A stretch of DNA of 64,000 bases from Mycolicibacterium cosmeticum (GCF_000613185.1 NZ_CCBB010000003.1:744001-808000); one strand, 5' to 3'. Positions 15,052-25,008 are shown, counted from the stretch's first letter. The notes: generated by a model not told the origin, from the letters alone. A program made the numbers and translations.

Positions 15052-16743
15052 TCATGCTTCTGCCAAATAGCGGTGCACCAGCATCACCGCCATCGACCCC
15101 TCGCCGACGGCGGCCGCCACCCGCTTGGCGGATTCGGCGCGCACATCTCCTGCAACAAACACACCGGGCACACTTGTTTCCAAATGGTGCGGCGGACGTT
15201 CCAGCGTCCATCCGCACACGTCGCGCAGGTCGGGTCCGGCCAGGATGAACCCGTGGTCGTCGCGGGCCACCACACCGTCGAGCCATTCGGTGCGCGGGGT
15301 GGCGCCGATGAAACAGCACAACCGCGTCGAGCGCACGTCCTCGCGCTCGCCGGTCCGCTTGTTCTCCAGTGTCAGTCCCACCAGGTGGTCGTCCTCGGCG
15401 GTGGTGCCGACCACCTCGGTGCAGGTGCGCACGTGGATGTTGGGGGTCTGCTCGATCTGCTGGATCAGGTAGTAGGACATCGACGCCTCCAGCGACGGCC
15501 CACGCACCAGCAGGGTCACCGAGTTGGCCTCCCTGGCCATGAACATCGCCGCCTGACCGGCCGAGTTGGCGCCCCCGACGATGTAGACGTCCTCCCCGGC
15601 GCATTCCGAGGCGTCCGACACCGAGGCGCCGTAGTACACGCCCTTGCCGATGAGGTTGGAGTCGTCGGCCGCCGAACAGCCGGTGACCGACAGTTCCCGG
15701 TAGTCGACGCCGGTGGCCAGGATGACGGCGCGGGCACCGATGGTGCTGTGGTCCTCGAACGAGATGGTGCGGGCGGTGCCCACCTCGCCGGCCTGCAATT
15801 TGATCGCCTTGCGGGTGGTGATCACCTCGGCGCCGAACCGTTCGGCCTGCCGGCGGGCCGTGGTGGTGAGCTCGATGCCGGAGATCCCGTTCTCGAAGCC
15901 GAGGTAGTTCTCGATCCGTGAGCTTCTCCCGGCCTGCCCGCCGGTGGTGGCCCGCTCGATGAGCACGGTGTTGAGCCCCTCGGAGGCGCCGTACACCGCC
16001 GCCGCCAGCCCGGCGGGCCCGCCACCGATGACGGCCAGGTCGTACATCTCCAGGGATGGGTTGGTGGACAGCCCCAGCAGGTCGGCCAGCTCGGCGTCGG
16101 AGGGCTCGACCAGCGGGGTGCCCTCCTCGGTGATGACGACCGGCAGTTGCCTGCCGTCGAGTCCGGCCGCGTCGAGCAGCTGCTTGCCCTTGGGTTCCTC
16201 GGCGGTGAAGGCCTTGAACGGGTAGCCGTTGCGGGCCAGGAACTGGCGCACCTCCCAGGACCGCGGATTCCACTGATGTCCGATGACCTTGGTGTAGGGA
16301 ATGGCGCGGTCTCCGACGGCGTGCCAGGCCTCCAGCAGTCCGTCGATCACCGGGTAGAGCTTCTCCTCCGGCGGGTCCCACGGTTTGAGCAGGTAGTGGT
16401 CCAGGTCGACGACGTTGATGGCGTCGATGGCCGCCGTGGTGTCGGCGTACGCGGTCAGCAGGACGCGCCGGGCCATCGGGTAGAGGTCCATCGCGGCCTC
16501 GAGGAATTCGATGCCGCTCATCTGCGGCATCCGGTAGTCGGCCACGAACACCGCCACGGTGTCACCGCGCAGCTTCAATTCGTGCAGGGTTTCCAGCGCG
16601 TCGAGGCCGGATTCGGCGCGCACGATGCGGTACCGCTCGCCGTAGTGGCGGCGCAGATCGCGGGCCACGGCACGGGACACGGCAGGGTCGTCGTCGACGG
16701 TGAGGATTACGGGTTTGCGGGGCTGGGCCGCGGGTCCAGTCAT
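15052..16743 (-). CDS. Response regulator fused to glutaredoxin-like and thioredoxin-reductase-like domains
   Basis: A 563-residue three-part protein. A receiver at 10-135 has DDDP, phospho-acceptor D69 in VADYRMP and K120 in YLLKPW. A glutaredoxin/thioredoxin-fold segment at about 150-215 ([20 protein letters not shown]...LPVVITEEG) has no CxxC. A thioredoxin-reductase-like FAD/NAD(P) module at 232-563 has [10 protein letters not shown] at 240-249, [21 protein letters not shown] near 390-399 and [12 protein letters not shown]. The redox CxxC of thioredoxin reductases, expected near 372-375, reads YGASV. It thus probably uses flavin and NAD(P)H without disulfide chemistry, controlled by phosphorylation from the kinase 25 bp downstream. 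The start is ATG 16743. Confidence 0.87.
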
Positions 16744-16813
16744 ATCGGCTTCAATTATGCTCCCGCCGTCCACTGATTTGGGGGTTGACCTCCGCTCTTG
16801 GCCTCCGGCGGCG

Positions 16814-16851
16814 AAGGCACCCCGCCGCGGGCGGCCAAGGCACCCCGCCGC
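16814..16851. repeat. Two direct copies of AAGGCACCCCGCCGC, 23-bp period
   Basis: AAGGCACCCCGCCGC occurs at 16814-16828 and again at 16837-16851, each followed by GGGCGG or AGGCGG. The pair lies just upstream of the candidate infA promoter and just downstream (on the minus strand, upstream) of the response regulator-flavoprotein start at 16743. Confidence 0.7.
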
Positions 16852-16874
16852 AGGCGGCGGCGGCCTGCGGCGAT

Positions 16875-16904
16875 TTGGGTGCAAGCCTGCGCAGAGGGTA
16901 TTGT
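16875..16904 (+). promoter_or_regulatory. Candidate sigma-A-type promoter for the infA operon
   Basis: TTGGGT at 16875-16880 and TATTGT at 16899-16904 are separated by 18 bp, a reasonable -35/-10 arrangement for a mycobacterial housekeeping promoter. It would give a leader of about 170 nt before infA. Not proven. Confidence 0.4.
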
Positions 16905-17078
16905 GGACCAACGGTGCGGCCTCCGCGCCGACTGTTTGCGTGCCTGTCCAGGACCCTGTGTTTCGCCAGAACCAGCGTTCTACCGATCCAGCCCACGTCT
17001 TGTAGTCGGAACGATGGTGTGCACCGACTGCAGAAGCGGGCGCACGATACGAAACGAAAGCAAGGATCGCTAGACAGT

Positions 17079-17300
17079 ATGGCCAAGAAAGACGGTGCCA
17101 TCGAGGTCGAGGGTCGCGTGGTCGAACCCCTGCCCAATGCGATGTTCCGCATTGAGTTGGAGAACGGACACAAGGTCCTGGCCCACATCAGCGGCAAGAT
17201 GCGGCAGCACTACATCCGCATCCTGCCCGAGGACCGCGTCGTGGTGGAGCTGTCTCCGTACGACCTGTCCCGGGGCCGCATTGTGTACCGGTACAAGTAA
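17079..17300 (+). CDS. infA: Translation initiation factor IF-1
   Basis: A 73-residue S1/OB-fold protein that binds the ribosomal A site during initiation. The whole sequence matches the family: [69 protein letters not shown] (given here in pieces). Length equals the standard actinobacterial IF-1. First gene of the infA-rpmJ-rpsM-rpsK-rpsD-rpoA-rplQ cluster. Confidence 0.98.
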
Positions 17301-17383
17301 CACGCCCCTCAACCGCAACCACCACCAGAGCGGTGACGCGCGCCTGCGCTCGTCACCGCACAACCAAGAAGGATCGCGAAGCC

Positions 17384-17497
17384 GTGAAGGTGAACCCGAG
17401 CGTCAAGCCGATCTGCGATAAGTGCAGGGTGATCCGCCGGCACGGGCGGGTCATGGTGATCTGCTCCGATCCGCGGCACAAGCAGCGGCAGGGCTAG
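17384..17497 (+). CDS. rpmJ: 50S ribosomal protein L36 (bL36)
   Basis: A 37-residue protein beginning at GTG 17384 ([19 protein letters not shown]). It keeps the zinc ligands C11, C14, C27 and H32, so it is the zinc-binding C+ paralogue rather than the zinc-free form used under zinc starvation. AAGGATCG lies upstream at 17369-17376. Its stop codon is inside a perfect inverted repeat. Confidence 0.97.
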
Positions 17498-17509
17498 CTG
17501 CTAGCCCTG
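17489..17509. repeat. Perfect hairpin spanning the rpmJ stop codon
   Basis: CAGGGCTAG (17489-17497) and CTAGCCCTG (17501-17509) pair exactly around a CTG loop. No T-run follows, so it is more likely a processing site or a partial attenuator than an intrinsic terminator. Confidence 0.6.
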
Positions 17510-17558
17510 TTCGAGCAGTAGCTCCACCCACACCTGAATGCAGACATCCCAGTTCCAG

Positions 17559-17577
17559 TGCGGGCATAGGGCCCGCA
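17559..17577. repeat. Second hairpin in the rpmJ-rpsM spacer
   Basis: TGCGGGC (17559-17565) and GCCCGCA (17571-17577) form a seven-base stem with a five-base loop in the 168-bp untranslated spacer before rpsM. It may belong to the leader that controls rpsM-rpsK-rpsD-rpoA expression. Confidence 0.45.
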
Positions 17578-17665
17578 TACACGTCCGGCACGGAGGCCGG
17601 ACCCCATCAAGACGAGGGAACGGGCTGGGACCAGACCTCCGCATAGAAAAAGGAAACACTGCCTG

Positions 17666-18040
17666 ATGGCACGTCTCATGGGCGTCGATCTGCCGCGCGA
17701 CAAGCGCATGGAGATCGCGCTGACCTACATCTACGGCATCGGCCGTACCCGCTCCCAGGAGATCCTGGACGCCACCGGTATCGACCGGAGCCAGCGCAGC
17801 AAGGACCTCACCGACGACCAGGTGAGCACGCTGCGTGAATACATCGAAGCCAACTTGAAGGTGGAGGGTGACCTGCGCCGCGAGGTTCAGGCTGACATCC
17901 GCCGCAAGATCGAGATCGGCTGCTATCAGGGCCTGCGGCACCGCCGCGGCCTGCCGGTGCGTGGCCAGCGGACCAAGACCAATGCGCGTACCCGCAAGGG
18001 ACCCAAGCGCACCATCGCCGGCAAGAAGAAGGCCAGGTAA
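17666..18040 (+). CDS. rpsM: 30S ribosomal protein S13 (uS13)
   Basis: A 124-residue subunit-head protein contacting tRNA and 23S rRNA. It reads [26 protein letters not shown] at the start, [33 protein letters not shown] in the H2TH region and a lysine/arginine tail ending [13 protein letters not shown]. Full length. rpsK starts six bases after its stop. Confidence 0.98.
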   Translation: MARLMGVDLPRDKRMEIALTYIYGIGRTRSQEILDATGIDRSQRSKDLTDDQVSTLREYIEANLKVEGDLRREVQADIRRKIEIGCYQGLRHRRGLPVRGQRTKTNARTRKGPKRTIAGKKKAR

Positions 18041-18046
18041 CCCGAG

Positions 18047-18460
18047 ATGGCACAAGCCAAGAAGGGCGCTCCCAAGAAGGGTGCCGCCAAGACCCGCCGC
18101 CGGGAAAAGAAGAACATCCCGCTCGGCGCCGCGCACATCAAGAGCACGTTCAACAACACGATCGTCTCGATCACCGATCCGCAGGGCAACGTCATCGCCT
18201 GGGCGTCGTCGGGCCATGTCGGCTTCAAGGGGTCGCGTAAGTCGACGCCGTTCGCCGCGCAGCTGGCCGCCGAGAACGCCGCCCGCAAGGCGCAGGAGCA
18301 CGGTGTGAAGAAGGTCGACGTGTTCGTGAAGGGCCCGGGTTCGGGCCGCGAAACCGCGATCCGTTCGCTGCAGGCCGCCGGCCTTGAGGTCGGCGCAATT
18401 TCCGACGTCACCCCGCAGCCGCACAACGGCTGCCGTCCGCCCAAGCGGCGCCGGGTCTAG
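18047..18460 (+). CDS. rpsK: 30S ribosomal protein S11 (uS11)
   Basis: A 137-residue platform protein. The basic N-terminus ([21 protein letters not shown]) precedes the conserved core [53 protein letters not shown] and [18 protein letters not shown] (in pieces). Full length; lies between rpsM and rpsD with gaps of 6 and 14 bp. Confidence 0.98.
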   Translation: MAQAKKGAPKKGAAKTRRREKKNIPLGAAHIKSTFNNTIVSITDPQGNVIAWASSGHVGFKGSRKSTPFAAQLAAENAARKAQEHGVKKVDVFVKGPGSGRETAIRSLQAAGLEVGAISDVTPQPHNGCRPPKRRRV

Positions 18461-18474
18461 GGAGGATCTGAATC

Positions 18475-19080
18475 ATGGCTCGTTATACCGGCCCCGCCAC
18501 CCGCAAGTCGCGTCGTCTCGGCGTCGACCTCGTCGGCGGCGATCAGTCGTTCGAGAAGCGCCCCTACCCGCCCGGCCAGCACGGCCGCGCGCGGATCAAG
18601 GAAAGCGAATACCGCACCCAGCTGCAGGAGAAGCAGAAGGCTCGCTTCACCTACGGCGTGATGGAGAAGCAGTTCCGCAAGTACTACGAAGAGGCCAACC
18701 GTCAGTCCGGCAAGACCGGCGAGAACCTGCTGCAGATCCTGGAAAGCCGGCTGGACAACGTCATCTACCGCGCCGGCCTGGCCCGGACCCGCCGGATGGC
18801 TCGTCAGCTGGTCAGCCATGGGCACTTCACCGTCAACGGCGTGAAGGTCAACATCCCCAGCTACCGGGTGTCGCAGTACGACATCATCGACATCCGCGAC
18901 AAGTCGCTGAACACCCTGCCGTTCGAGCTGGCGCGCGCCACCGCCGGTGAGCGTCCCATCCCGGGCTGGCTGCAGGTGGTCGGCGAGCGTCAGCGCATCC
19001 TGGTGCACCAGCTGCCCGAGCGGGCGCAGATCCAGGTGCCGCTGACCGAGCAGCTCATCGTCGAGTTCTACTCGAAGTAA
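18475..19080 (+). CDS. rpsD: 30S ribosomal protein S4 (uS4)
   Basis: A 201-residue primary 16S rRNA-binding protein. The N-terminal arm (MARYTGPATRKSRRLG) has no CxxC zinc site, so this is the zinc-independent form. The S4 RNA-binding fold is seen in LESRLDNVIYRAGLARTRRMARQLVSHGHFTVNG. Full length. AGGAGG (about 18461-18466) lies just before the ATG. Confidence 0.98.
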   Translation: MARYTGPATRKSRRLGVDLVGGDQSFEKRPYPPGQHGRARIKESEYRTQLQEKQKARFTYGVMEKQFRKYYEEANRQSGKTGENLLQILESRLDNVIYRAGLARTRRMARQLVSHGHFTVNGVKVNIPSYRVSQYDIIDIRDKSLNTLPFELARATAGERPIPGWLQVVGERQRILVHQLPERAQIQVPLTEQLIVEFYSK

Positions 19081-19156
19081 TGAAGACGTCCGCAGGCCAA
19101 CCGGTCCTGCGGATCACCCAACCGGCATCAAATAGCGGGTGCCGAGAAGGAGATAG

Positions 19157-20212
<1,056 letters not shown>

Positions 20213-20298
20213 GAGCGCAGATAAAACCCCGGGTCCGCCCGGGATCCGTCCCGGTCCTACCTGATACGGGGGCCGGCCCCATTTAGGAGATAGTCGCA

Positions 20299-20868
20299 AT
20301 GCCCAAGCCCACCAAGGGTGCTCGCCTCGGCGGGTCGTCCTCGCACCAGAAGGCCATTCTGGCCAACCTGGCGACCTCGCTCTTCGAGCACGGCCGCATC
20401 AAGACGACCGAGCCCAAGGCCCGGGCCTTGCGTCCGTACGCCGAGAAGCTGATCACCCACGCCAAGAAGGGCACGCTGCACAACCGGCGTGAGGTGCTCA
20501 AGAAGATCCGCGACAAGGATGTGGTGCACACCCTGTTCGCCGAGATCGGACCCTTCTACGCGGACCGCAACGGCGGCTACACCCGCATCATCAAGGTCGA
20601 GAACCGCAAGGGCGACAACGCCCCGATGGCGGTCATCGAGCTGGTGCGGGAGAAGACGGTGACGTCTGAGGCCGACCGGGCACGGCGCGCGGATGCGGCT
20701 CAGAAGGCGGCTGCGGCCGCCGAGGCCCCGGCCGAGGAGGCCGTGACCGAGGACGCCGTCACCGAGGAGACCACCGACACCGAGGCCGCCGAGGCCCCGG
20801 TCGACGAGGTCACCGAGGCCGAGGAAGCCAAGGGCGACAAGGCTGACTCCGAGGATGACGCCAAGTAA
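20299..20868 (+). CDS. rplQ: 50S ribosomal protein L17 (bL17)
   Basis: A 189-residue protein. Residues 1-118 are the L17 core: [51 protein letters not shown] and [20 protein letters not shown]. Residues 119-189 form an Ala/Glu/Thr-rich low-complexity tail with repeats of the type [13 protein letters not shown], which is common in actinobacterial L17 but absent from E. coli. It ends the operon: a strong terminator-like hairpin overlaps its stop codon region. Confidence 0.97.
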   Translation: MPKPTKGARLGGSSSHQKAILANLATSLFEHGRIKTTEPKARALRPYAEKLITHAKKGTLHNRREVLKKIRDKDVVHTLFAEIGPFYADRNGGYTRIIKVENRKGDNAPMAVIELVREKTVTSEADRARRADAAQKAAAAAEAPAEEAVTEDAVTEETTDTEAAEAPVDEVTEAEEAKGDKADSEDDAK

Positions 20869-21748
20869 CGACGCAACGAACGAACCCGCCATCGATTCCG
20901 ATGGCGGGTTTGTTCGTTTGCGGCTCGATATCGCTTACGACGGAACCGAATTCGCCGGCTGGGCCACCCAGACCGGGCAGCGCACCGTCGCCGGCGTGCT
21001 CGAGGAGGCGCTCGGGACGGTGTTCCGCACCCCAGTGGTGCTGCGTGCCGCCGGGCGGACCGATACCGGGGTGCACGCCAGCGGTCAGGTGGCGCACGTG
21101 GACGTGCCGGCCGAGGCGCTGGGCAACGCCTATCCGCGTACCCCGCGGCCACAGGACCCCGAATTCGCCCCCTTGGTGCGCCGGTTGGGCCGATTCCTGC
21201 CCGAGGATGTCCGGGTGCTCGACATCGTGCGTGCCCCGGCCGGTTTCGACGCCCGGTTCTCCGCGCTGCGCCGGCATTACGAGTACCGGCTGTCCATCGC
21301 GGCGTTCGGCGCGACACCGCAGCAGGCCCGTTTCGTGACCCCGTGGCCGCGCCGGCTGGATGTCGCCGCCATGGCGGCGGCCTCGGCCGGTCTGGTCGGC
21401 CTGCACGATTTTGCCGCGTTCTGCCGGCATCGTGAGGGCGCCACCACCATCCGGGACCTGCAGCGCTTCGACTGGGCGGTGACCGGGGATCTGGTCACGG
21501 CGTACGTGACCGCGGATGCCTTCTGCTGGTCGATGGTGCGCTCGTTGGTGGGCGCGGTGCTCGCGGTCGGGGAGGGCCGTCGCGACGCGGCGTGGTGTGC
21601 GGGGCTGCTGGACGCCACGGCGCGCTCCAGCGCCTTCGCCGCCGCCCCGGCGCGCGGGCTGTCGCTTGTCGGGGTCGACTACCCGCCCGATGACCAGTTG
21701 GAGGCGCGCATCCTGCTCACCCGGGACCTGCGGACCAGGCCTACTTGA
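20855..21748 (+). CDS. truA: tRNA pseudouridine(38-40) synthase
   Basis: Modifies U38-U40 in tRNA anticodon stems. Catalytic aspartate D70 (from the first ATG) is in [34 protein letters not shown] and [16 protein letters not shown] are family blocks. Full length for the actinobacterial type. The start is uncertain: ATG 20855 overlaps rplQ by 14 bp, but a strong terminator-like hairpin at 20874-20920 would fall inside the gene. A start after the hairpin, at TTG 20918 (LRLDIAYDG), would remove roughly 21 non-conserved residues and keep the whole enzyme. The gene ends 8 bp into the convergent cutinase gene. Confidence 0.95.
   Translation: MTPSNDATNEPAIDSDGGFVRLRLDIAYDGTEFAGWATQTGQRTVAGVLEEALGTVFRTPVVLRAAGRTDTGVHASGQVAHVDVPAEALGNAYPRTPRPQDPEFAPLVRRLGRFLPEDVRVLDIVRAPAGFDARFSALRRHYEYRLSIAAFGATPQQARFVTPWPRRLDVAAMAAASAGLVGLHDFAAFCRHREGATTIRDLQRFDWAVTGDLVTAYVTADAFCWSMVRSLVGAVLAVGEGRRDAAWCAGLLDATARSSAFAAAPARGLSLVGVDYPPDDQLEARILLTRDLRTRPT
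20874..20920 (+). terminator. Terminator-like hairpin at the rplQ-truA junction
   Basis: AACCCGCCATCG (20883-20894) pairs exactly with CGATGGCGGGTT (20899-20910) around ATTC. The stem continues outward through AACGAAC/GTTCGTT with one G-T wobble, giving about 19 pairs, and the 3' arm is T-rich (TTTGTTCGTTTG). It lies inside what would be the first codons of truA if the earliest ATG is used. Confidence 0.7.
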
Positions 21749-22409
21749 GCTTGCCGGCCACGAAGTCGGCCGCTTGGGTCACCATGCCGGCCTTGATATA
21801 GGCCGGCGCCAGGTGGTCGGGCCAATAGGCCTGCCAGTTCTCCATATCGGTGGGATTGCAGATCGGGTCGTCGCCGTGGCACAACTCGATGGTGCGGCTC
21901 TGGAAGGCGGGGTTGAACTGGGTGATCGGCGCGACCCACTGAATACCGTTGCCGAACAAGGCGATTGCGGCGATATGCGAGTCGGCCGCCGCCGGTAGCG
22001 GCATCTTGAAGCCCAGCACCGGGAACGGCACCGCCAGCACCACATCCGTGGCGGCCGCACCCAGCGAGTAGCCGCCGAGCACCAGTCGGGTGTTGGGGCA
22101 GTTGGCCATGGTGGCCTGGATGCGCCGGCTCATATCGTTGGCGCCGAGGTCGATCTGGGTGTCTGCCGGGTAGTTCACCGAGTACAGGGTGATGTTCTTC
22201 TTGGTCTTCTGGCGCAGCGCCGCGACCAGCGCATTGCCGATCTGCCCGGCTCCCGGTGGCTCCATCCGGCCGCGGGCGAAGATCAGTTCGGCGTCGGGGC
22301 AGGCCGCCGCCGATGCGGACGGGAGGATGCCCACAGGTGCCGCCGCGCTCAGGACACCGCCGACCACGGCCAGCAATGCGGCATACCAGCGAAATCGACC
22401 CCTCGACAT
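21741..22409 (-). CDS. Secreted cutinase-like serine hydrolase (copy 1)
   Basis: Exported esterase/lipase-type alpha/beta hydrolase of the mycobacterial Culp family, 222 aa. A signal peptide ends near SASAAAC (about residue 36). The catalytic triad is S115 in GGYSLGAA, D181 in CHGDDPIC and H199 in WPDHLAPAY. Paired cysteines (37/104 and 177/184) fit the conserved disulfides. A GTG three codons upstream is an alternative start. Four related genes lie in tandem here on the minus strand. The substrates are likely lipid or polyester, but cannot be told apart by reading. Confidence 0.9.
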   Translation of the reverse strand: MSRGRFRWYAALLAVVGGVLSAAAPVGILPSASAAACPDAELIFARGRMEPPGAGQIGNALVAALRQKTKKNITLYSVNYPADTQIDLGANDMSRRIQATMANCPNTRLVLGGYSLGAAATDVVLAVPFPVLGFKMPLPAAADSHIAAIALFGNGIQWVAPITQFNPAFQSRTIELCHGDDPICNPTDMENWQAYWPDHLAPAYIKAGMVTQAADFVAGKLK

Positions 22410-22493
22410 CAAGATCACCGGTTCGATTGTAGCGGCAACAATTGACGTGGGCGTTTATCTGTTTTTTGTTGCCGAATCGTAGTGCGGTCGGGG

Positions 22494-23195
22494 TTACCGT
22501 ACCCGGCCCGCGGCGAAGTCGGCGGCCTGGTCGACCATTCCCGAACCGATGTACGCGTCCTGCAGGTGGCTGCTCCAGTCACGTTGCAGGTCGGCGATGG
22601 TCCGCGGGAAACCGTCCCCGCAGATCGGATCGGCGGGATTGCAGGCCTCGAACGTCCTGTCCCGGTACTGCGGGGCGATGGATGAGTCACCCATCCGCCG
22701 GGTCACATTGCCCACCAGCACCACGGCGGCGATATGGGGATCCATCCCCGGCGGAAGCGGATTCTTGAAGCCGAAACCGCCGCCGGTGGCCGACAGCGCG
22801 ACGGCGGCCGAGGCGGCGCCCAGCGAGTAGCCGCCCACGATCAGCCGGGTATCCGGGCAGGCGCCGGCCATGTACTGGACGTGGTTGCTGATGTCGTTGG
22901 CGCCCTGTGCGATCTGGGTGTCGGCGGGGTAGTTCACGCCGTACACGCCGATCTCCTTGTCGGGCACCCGGGCGCGCAACGCGTCGACGAACGCCTGGCC
23001 GAGGCGACCGACGCCGGGTTGCTCGTTGCGGCCGCGCGCGAAGATCACTTCGACGGGCGCACAGGGATCGGCGCTCGCAACGGGCAGCGTGGCTGACGGC
23101 CCCGTCGTCGACCATGCCGCAAGACAACCGACGGCGCTCGCCGCCACCAGAACGGAGGCGGCGAAGCGCCGTACGGATATCGATATGGTGACCAC
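22494..23195 (-). CDS. Secreted cutinase-like serine hydrolase (copy 2)
   Basis: A 233-residue Culp-family protein starting at GTG 23195. The signal peptide (basic SVRRF, then a hydrophobic core) ends at about VASADPC (residue 43). The triad is S124 in [10 protein letters not shown]189 in CNPADPIC and H210 in WSSHLQDAY. It is closest in layout to copy 1: both have the ANDxS block (YPADTQIAQGANDIS) and the HL.....AYI...M..QAADF ending. It is separated from copy 1 by 84 bp. Confidence 0.9.
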   Translation of the reverse strand: MVTISISVRRFAASVLVAASAVGCLAAWSTTGPSATLPVASADPCAPVEVIFARGRNEQPGVGRLGQAFVDALRARVPDKEIGVYGVNYPADTQIAQGANDISNHVQYMAGACPDTRLIVGGYSLGAASAAVALSATGGGFGFKNPLPPGMDPHIAAVVLVGNVTRRMGDSSIAPQYRDRTFEACNPADPICGDGFPRTIADLQRDWSSHLQDAYIGSGMVDQAADFAAGRVR

Positions 23196-23247
23196 CCAGC
23201 AAATACTAGCCGTGCTGCTGGAGTGGTCGGTCCGGACCGCTCATGCG

Positions 23248-23508
23248 TCAGCCCGGCAGGCCCTGCTCCTCGATAGGCAGCGGAGCCGGGCCCTTGATGG
23301 CCGGCTCGGCCTTCGGGATGGCCGGCGCCTTGAGCGGCGTGCTGCTGGTCTGCGTGGTGCCGAGCTGCATGTCACCACCGTCCGCGACGGACAGCTGCGA
23401 CTGCTGGAGCACGGCTCCGGTGGCCAGAGCACCGATACAGGCCAGGCCACCCACGGCGGCGGCGACCCGGACGCGGGCGCCACCCAGAGAGATCTTGTGC
23501 GCGTTCAT
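23248..23508 (-). CDS. Small exported or membrane-anchored protein between cutinase genes
   Basis: An 86-residue protein from ATG 23508 (MNAHKISLGGARVRV). A single hydrophobic stretch at about 14-36 (VAAAVGGLACIGALATGAVL) follows a basic N-terminus, fitting a signal anchor. The rest is a short proline-rich tail with TSSTPLKAPAIPKAEPAIKGPAPLP. No family recognised. It sits between cutinase copies 2 and 3 on the same strand, so it may be co-expressed with them, and could be a cell-wall or periplasmic partner. The short gaps (52 and 120 bp) do not prove one transcript. Confidence 0.6.
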   Translation of the reverse strand: MNAHKISLGGARVRVAAAVGGLACIGALATGAVLQQSQLSVADGGDMQLGTTQTSSTPLKAPAIPKAEPAIKGPAPLPIEEQGLPG

Positions 23509-23628
23509 GTTCCCAGATTCCCCATCAATCTTGTTTGCACTAGCGGTAACTCGTAACAAGATCAACGAGTGGCCTGCGCGCCGCATTCCCGTCCGCGCGA
23601 ACGAAAATATGTGACTTTCCTAAAATTT

Positions 23629-24291
23629 CTACAGAAGTCCGGCGACGAAGCTCGCGGCTTGGTTGGTGGGGCCGCCCGTGTAGGCGCGGTGCGCTTCCAC
23701 GTTGTCGCCGTCGGTGCAGATCGGGTCGCTGGGATTGCAGAGATCGATGGATTTCGGTCCCCACACCGGGCTGGAGGTGATCGGCAGACCCAGCTTGGCC
23801 GACGGGTTCCCGAACACCGCGATGGCCGCCACATGGTCGGGGGCGTTCGGCGGGAGGGGAGCGTTGAAGCCGATCGCCGGGAACGGCACGGCGCTGATGA
23901 CGTCGATCACCGCGGCGCCCTGTGAGTACCCACCGAGCACCAGCCGGGTGGCGGGGCAGTTGTCCATCATCCACTGGATGTGCCCGCTGGCGTCGTTGGC
24001 ACCGTTGGCGGCGGCCAGGAAGTCATAGCTGGCCGGGTAATTCACCGCATAGGCGCCCACCGAGCGTCCGCCGACCTTGCCACGCAGGGAGCTGACGAAC
24101 GCATTGCCGATCCGGCCGAGGCCGGGGTCCTCGTTGGTCCCGCGGGCGAAGACCACCTCGACATCGGGGCAGCCGTCGGCGTGGGCGGTGGCCAGGCTGC
24201 CGAGCGATGCCGGACCGGCGATCACCGCGGCTGCGGTCAAAACGGCGGCGGATGCGGCCAGGACGACACGGCGAACAAGATCAAACGTCAC
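23629..24291 (-). CDS. Secreted cutinase-like serine hydrolase (copy 3)
   Basis: A 220-residue Culp-family enzyme starting at GTG 24291. The signal peptide ends near ATAHADGC (residue 39-41). The triad is S123 in GGYSQGAAV, D189 in CNPSDPIC and H201 in NVEAHRAY. It uses YPASYDFLAA and ends NQAASFVAGLL, as copy 4 does, so copies 3 and 4 form one subgroup and copies 1 and 2 another. The 5' end is 24 bp from copy 4, consistent with co-transcription. Confidence 0.9.
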   Translation of the reverse strand: MTFDLVRRVVLAASAAVLTAAAVIAGPASLGSLATAHADGCPDVEVVFARGTNEDPGLGRIGNAFVSSLRGKVGGRSVGAYAVNYPASYDFLAAANGANDASGHIQWMMDNCPATRLVLGGYSQGAAVIDVISAVPFPAIGFNAPLPPNAPDHVAAIAVFGNPSAKLGLPITSSPVWGPKSIDLCNPSDPICTDGDNVEAHRAYTGGPTNQAASFVAGLL

Positions 24292-24315
24292 GCCGCATTC
24301 TAACGCGAAGCCTAG

Positions 24316-24993
24316 CTAAACAAGTGCTGCCACGAAGCTGGCGGCCTGTGGGATGAACTCCGAGGACTCGTAGTGGGTGTGCGCGAACGGGTTCCGGCCG
24401 CGCGAGCAGATCGGGTCGCCGTCGGCGCACAGGTCGATGGCCCGGGCGCCGTACGGCGCAGGCGCGGTGTTGGCCGGGTGGCTGAACTTGGCACCCGGAT
24501 TGCCGAATACCGCGACGGCTGCGACCTTTCCGGCCAGGTTGCCCGGCAGCGGCGGGGCCGAGCCGAACTCGCCGATCCGATCGCCGACGGGCGGGATCCC
24601 GATGAGCATGTCGACAATCGCGGCGCCTTGCGAGTAACCGCCGAGCACGATCTTGGTGGACGGGCACTGCGCGGCCAGGGTCGCGATACGCGCCTGCGCG
24701 TCGTAGGCGCCGTCGGCGGCGGTCAGGAAGTCGTAGGTGGCCGGGTAGTTGATCCCGTAGGTGCTCAGCGTGCGGCCGCCCAGCTGCGGGATGAGCGCGT
24801 CGGCGAGCGCCTGGCCGACGCGACCGATGCCGGGGTCCTCGCTGGTGCCGCGACCGAAGATCAGCTCGACATCCGAACAGGGCTCGGCGCTCGCCACCGG
24901 TGCTGGGCCGGCCAGGAAGGCGAAGGCGGCGACCAGGGCAGAACCGACGGCGGCCATCCGCGCCGACAACTTGGGCAACGTCACGGACAGCAT
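24316..24993 (-). CDS. Secreted cutinase-like serine hydrolase (copy 4)
   Basis: A 225-residue Culp-family enzyme. The signal peptide ends near ASAEPC (residue 36). The triad is S121 in GGYSQGAAI, D193 in CADGDPIC, and a histidine in NPFAHTHY (H205 or H207). It is the promoter-proximal member of the tandem array. The DMT transporter gene ends only 15 bp upstream on the same strand, so read-through is possible. In M. tuberculosis cut3 and cut4 sit next to ESX-4 in the same genomic neighbourhood. Confidence 0.9.
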   Translation of the reverse strand: MLSVTLPKLSARMAAVGSALVAAFAFLAGPAPVASAEPCSDVELIFGRGTSEDPGIGRVGQALADALIPQLGGRTLSTYGINYPATYDFLTAADGAYDAQARIATLAAQCPSTKIVLGGYSQGAAIVDMLIGIPPVGDRIGEFGSAPPLPGNLAGKVAAVAVFGNPGAKFSHPANTAPAPYGARAIDLCADGDPICSRGRNPFAHTHYESSEFIPQAASFVAALV

Positions 24994-25008
24994 CTTGACA
25001 CTTGCGGG

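Larger units (their letters stand above)
16744..17078. other. 335-bp non-coding leader region upstream of infA
   Basis: No credible gene. It contains a direct repeat, a candidate promoter and, further down, a long untranslated leader before infA. The sequence AAGGA at 17062-17066 is the only Shine-Dalgarno-like element and is unusually far (about 13 bp) from the infA ATG. Confidence 0.6.

Noticed and set aside
16744..17078. Possible small gene before infA
   Set aside because: Frames are short and dominated by the GC-rich repeat; the stretch fits a promoter and leader.
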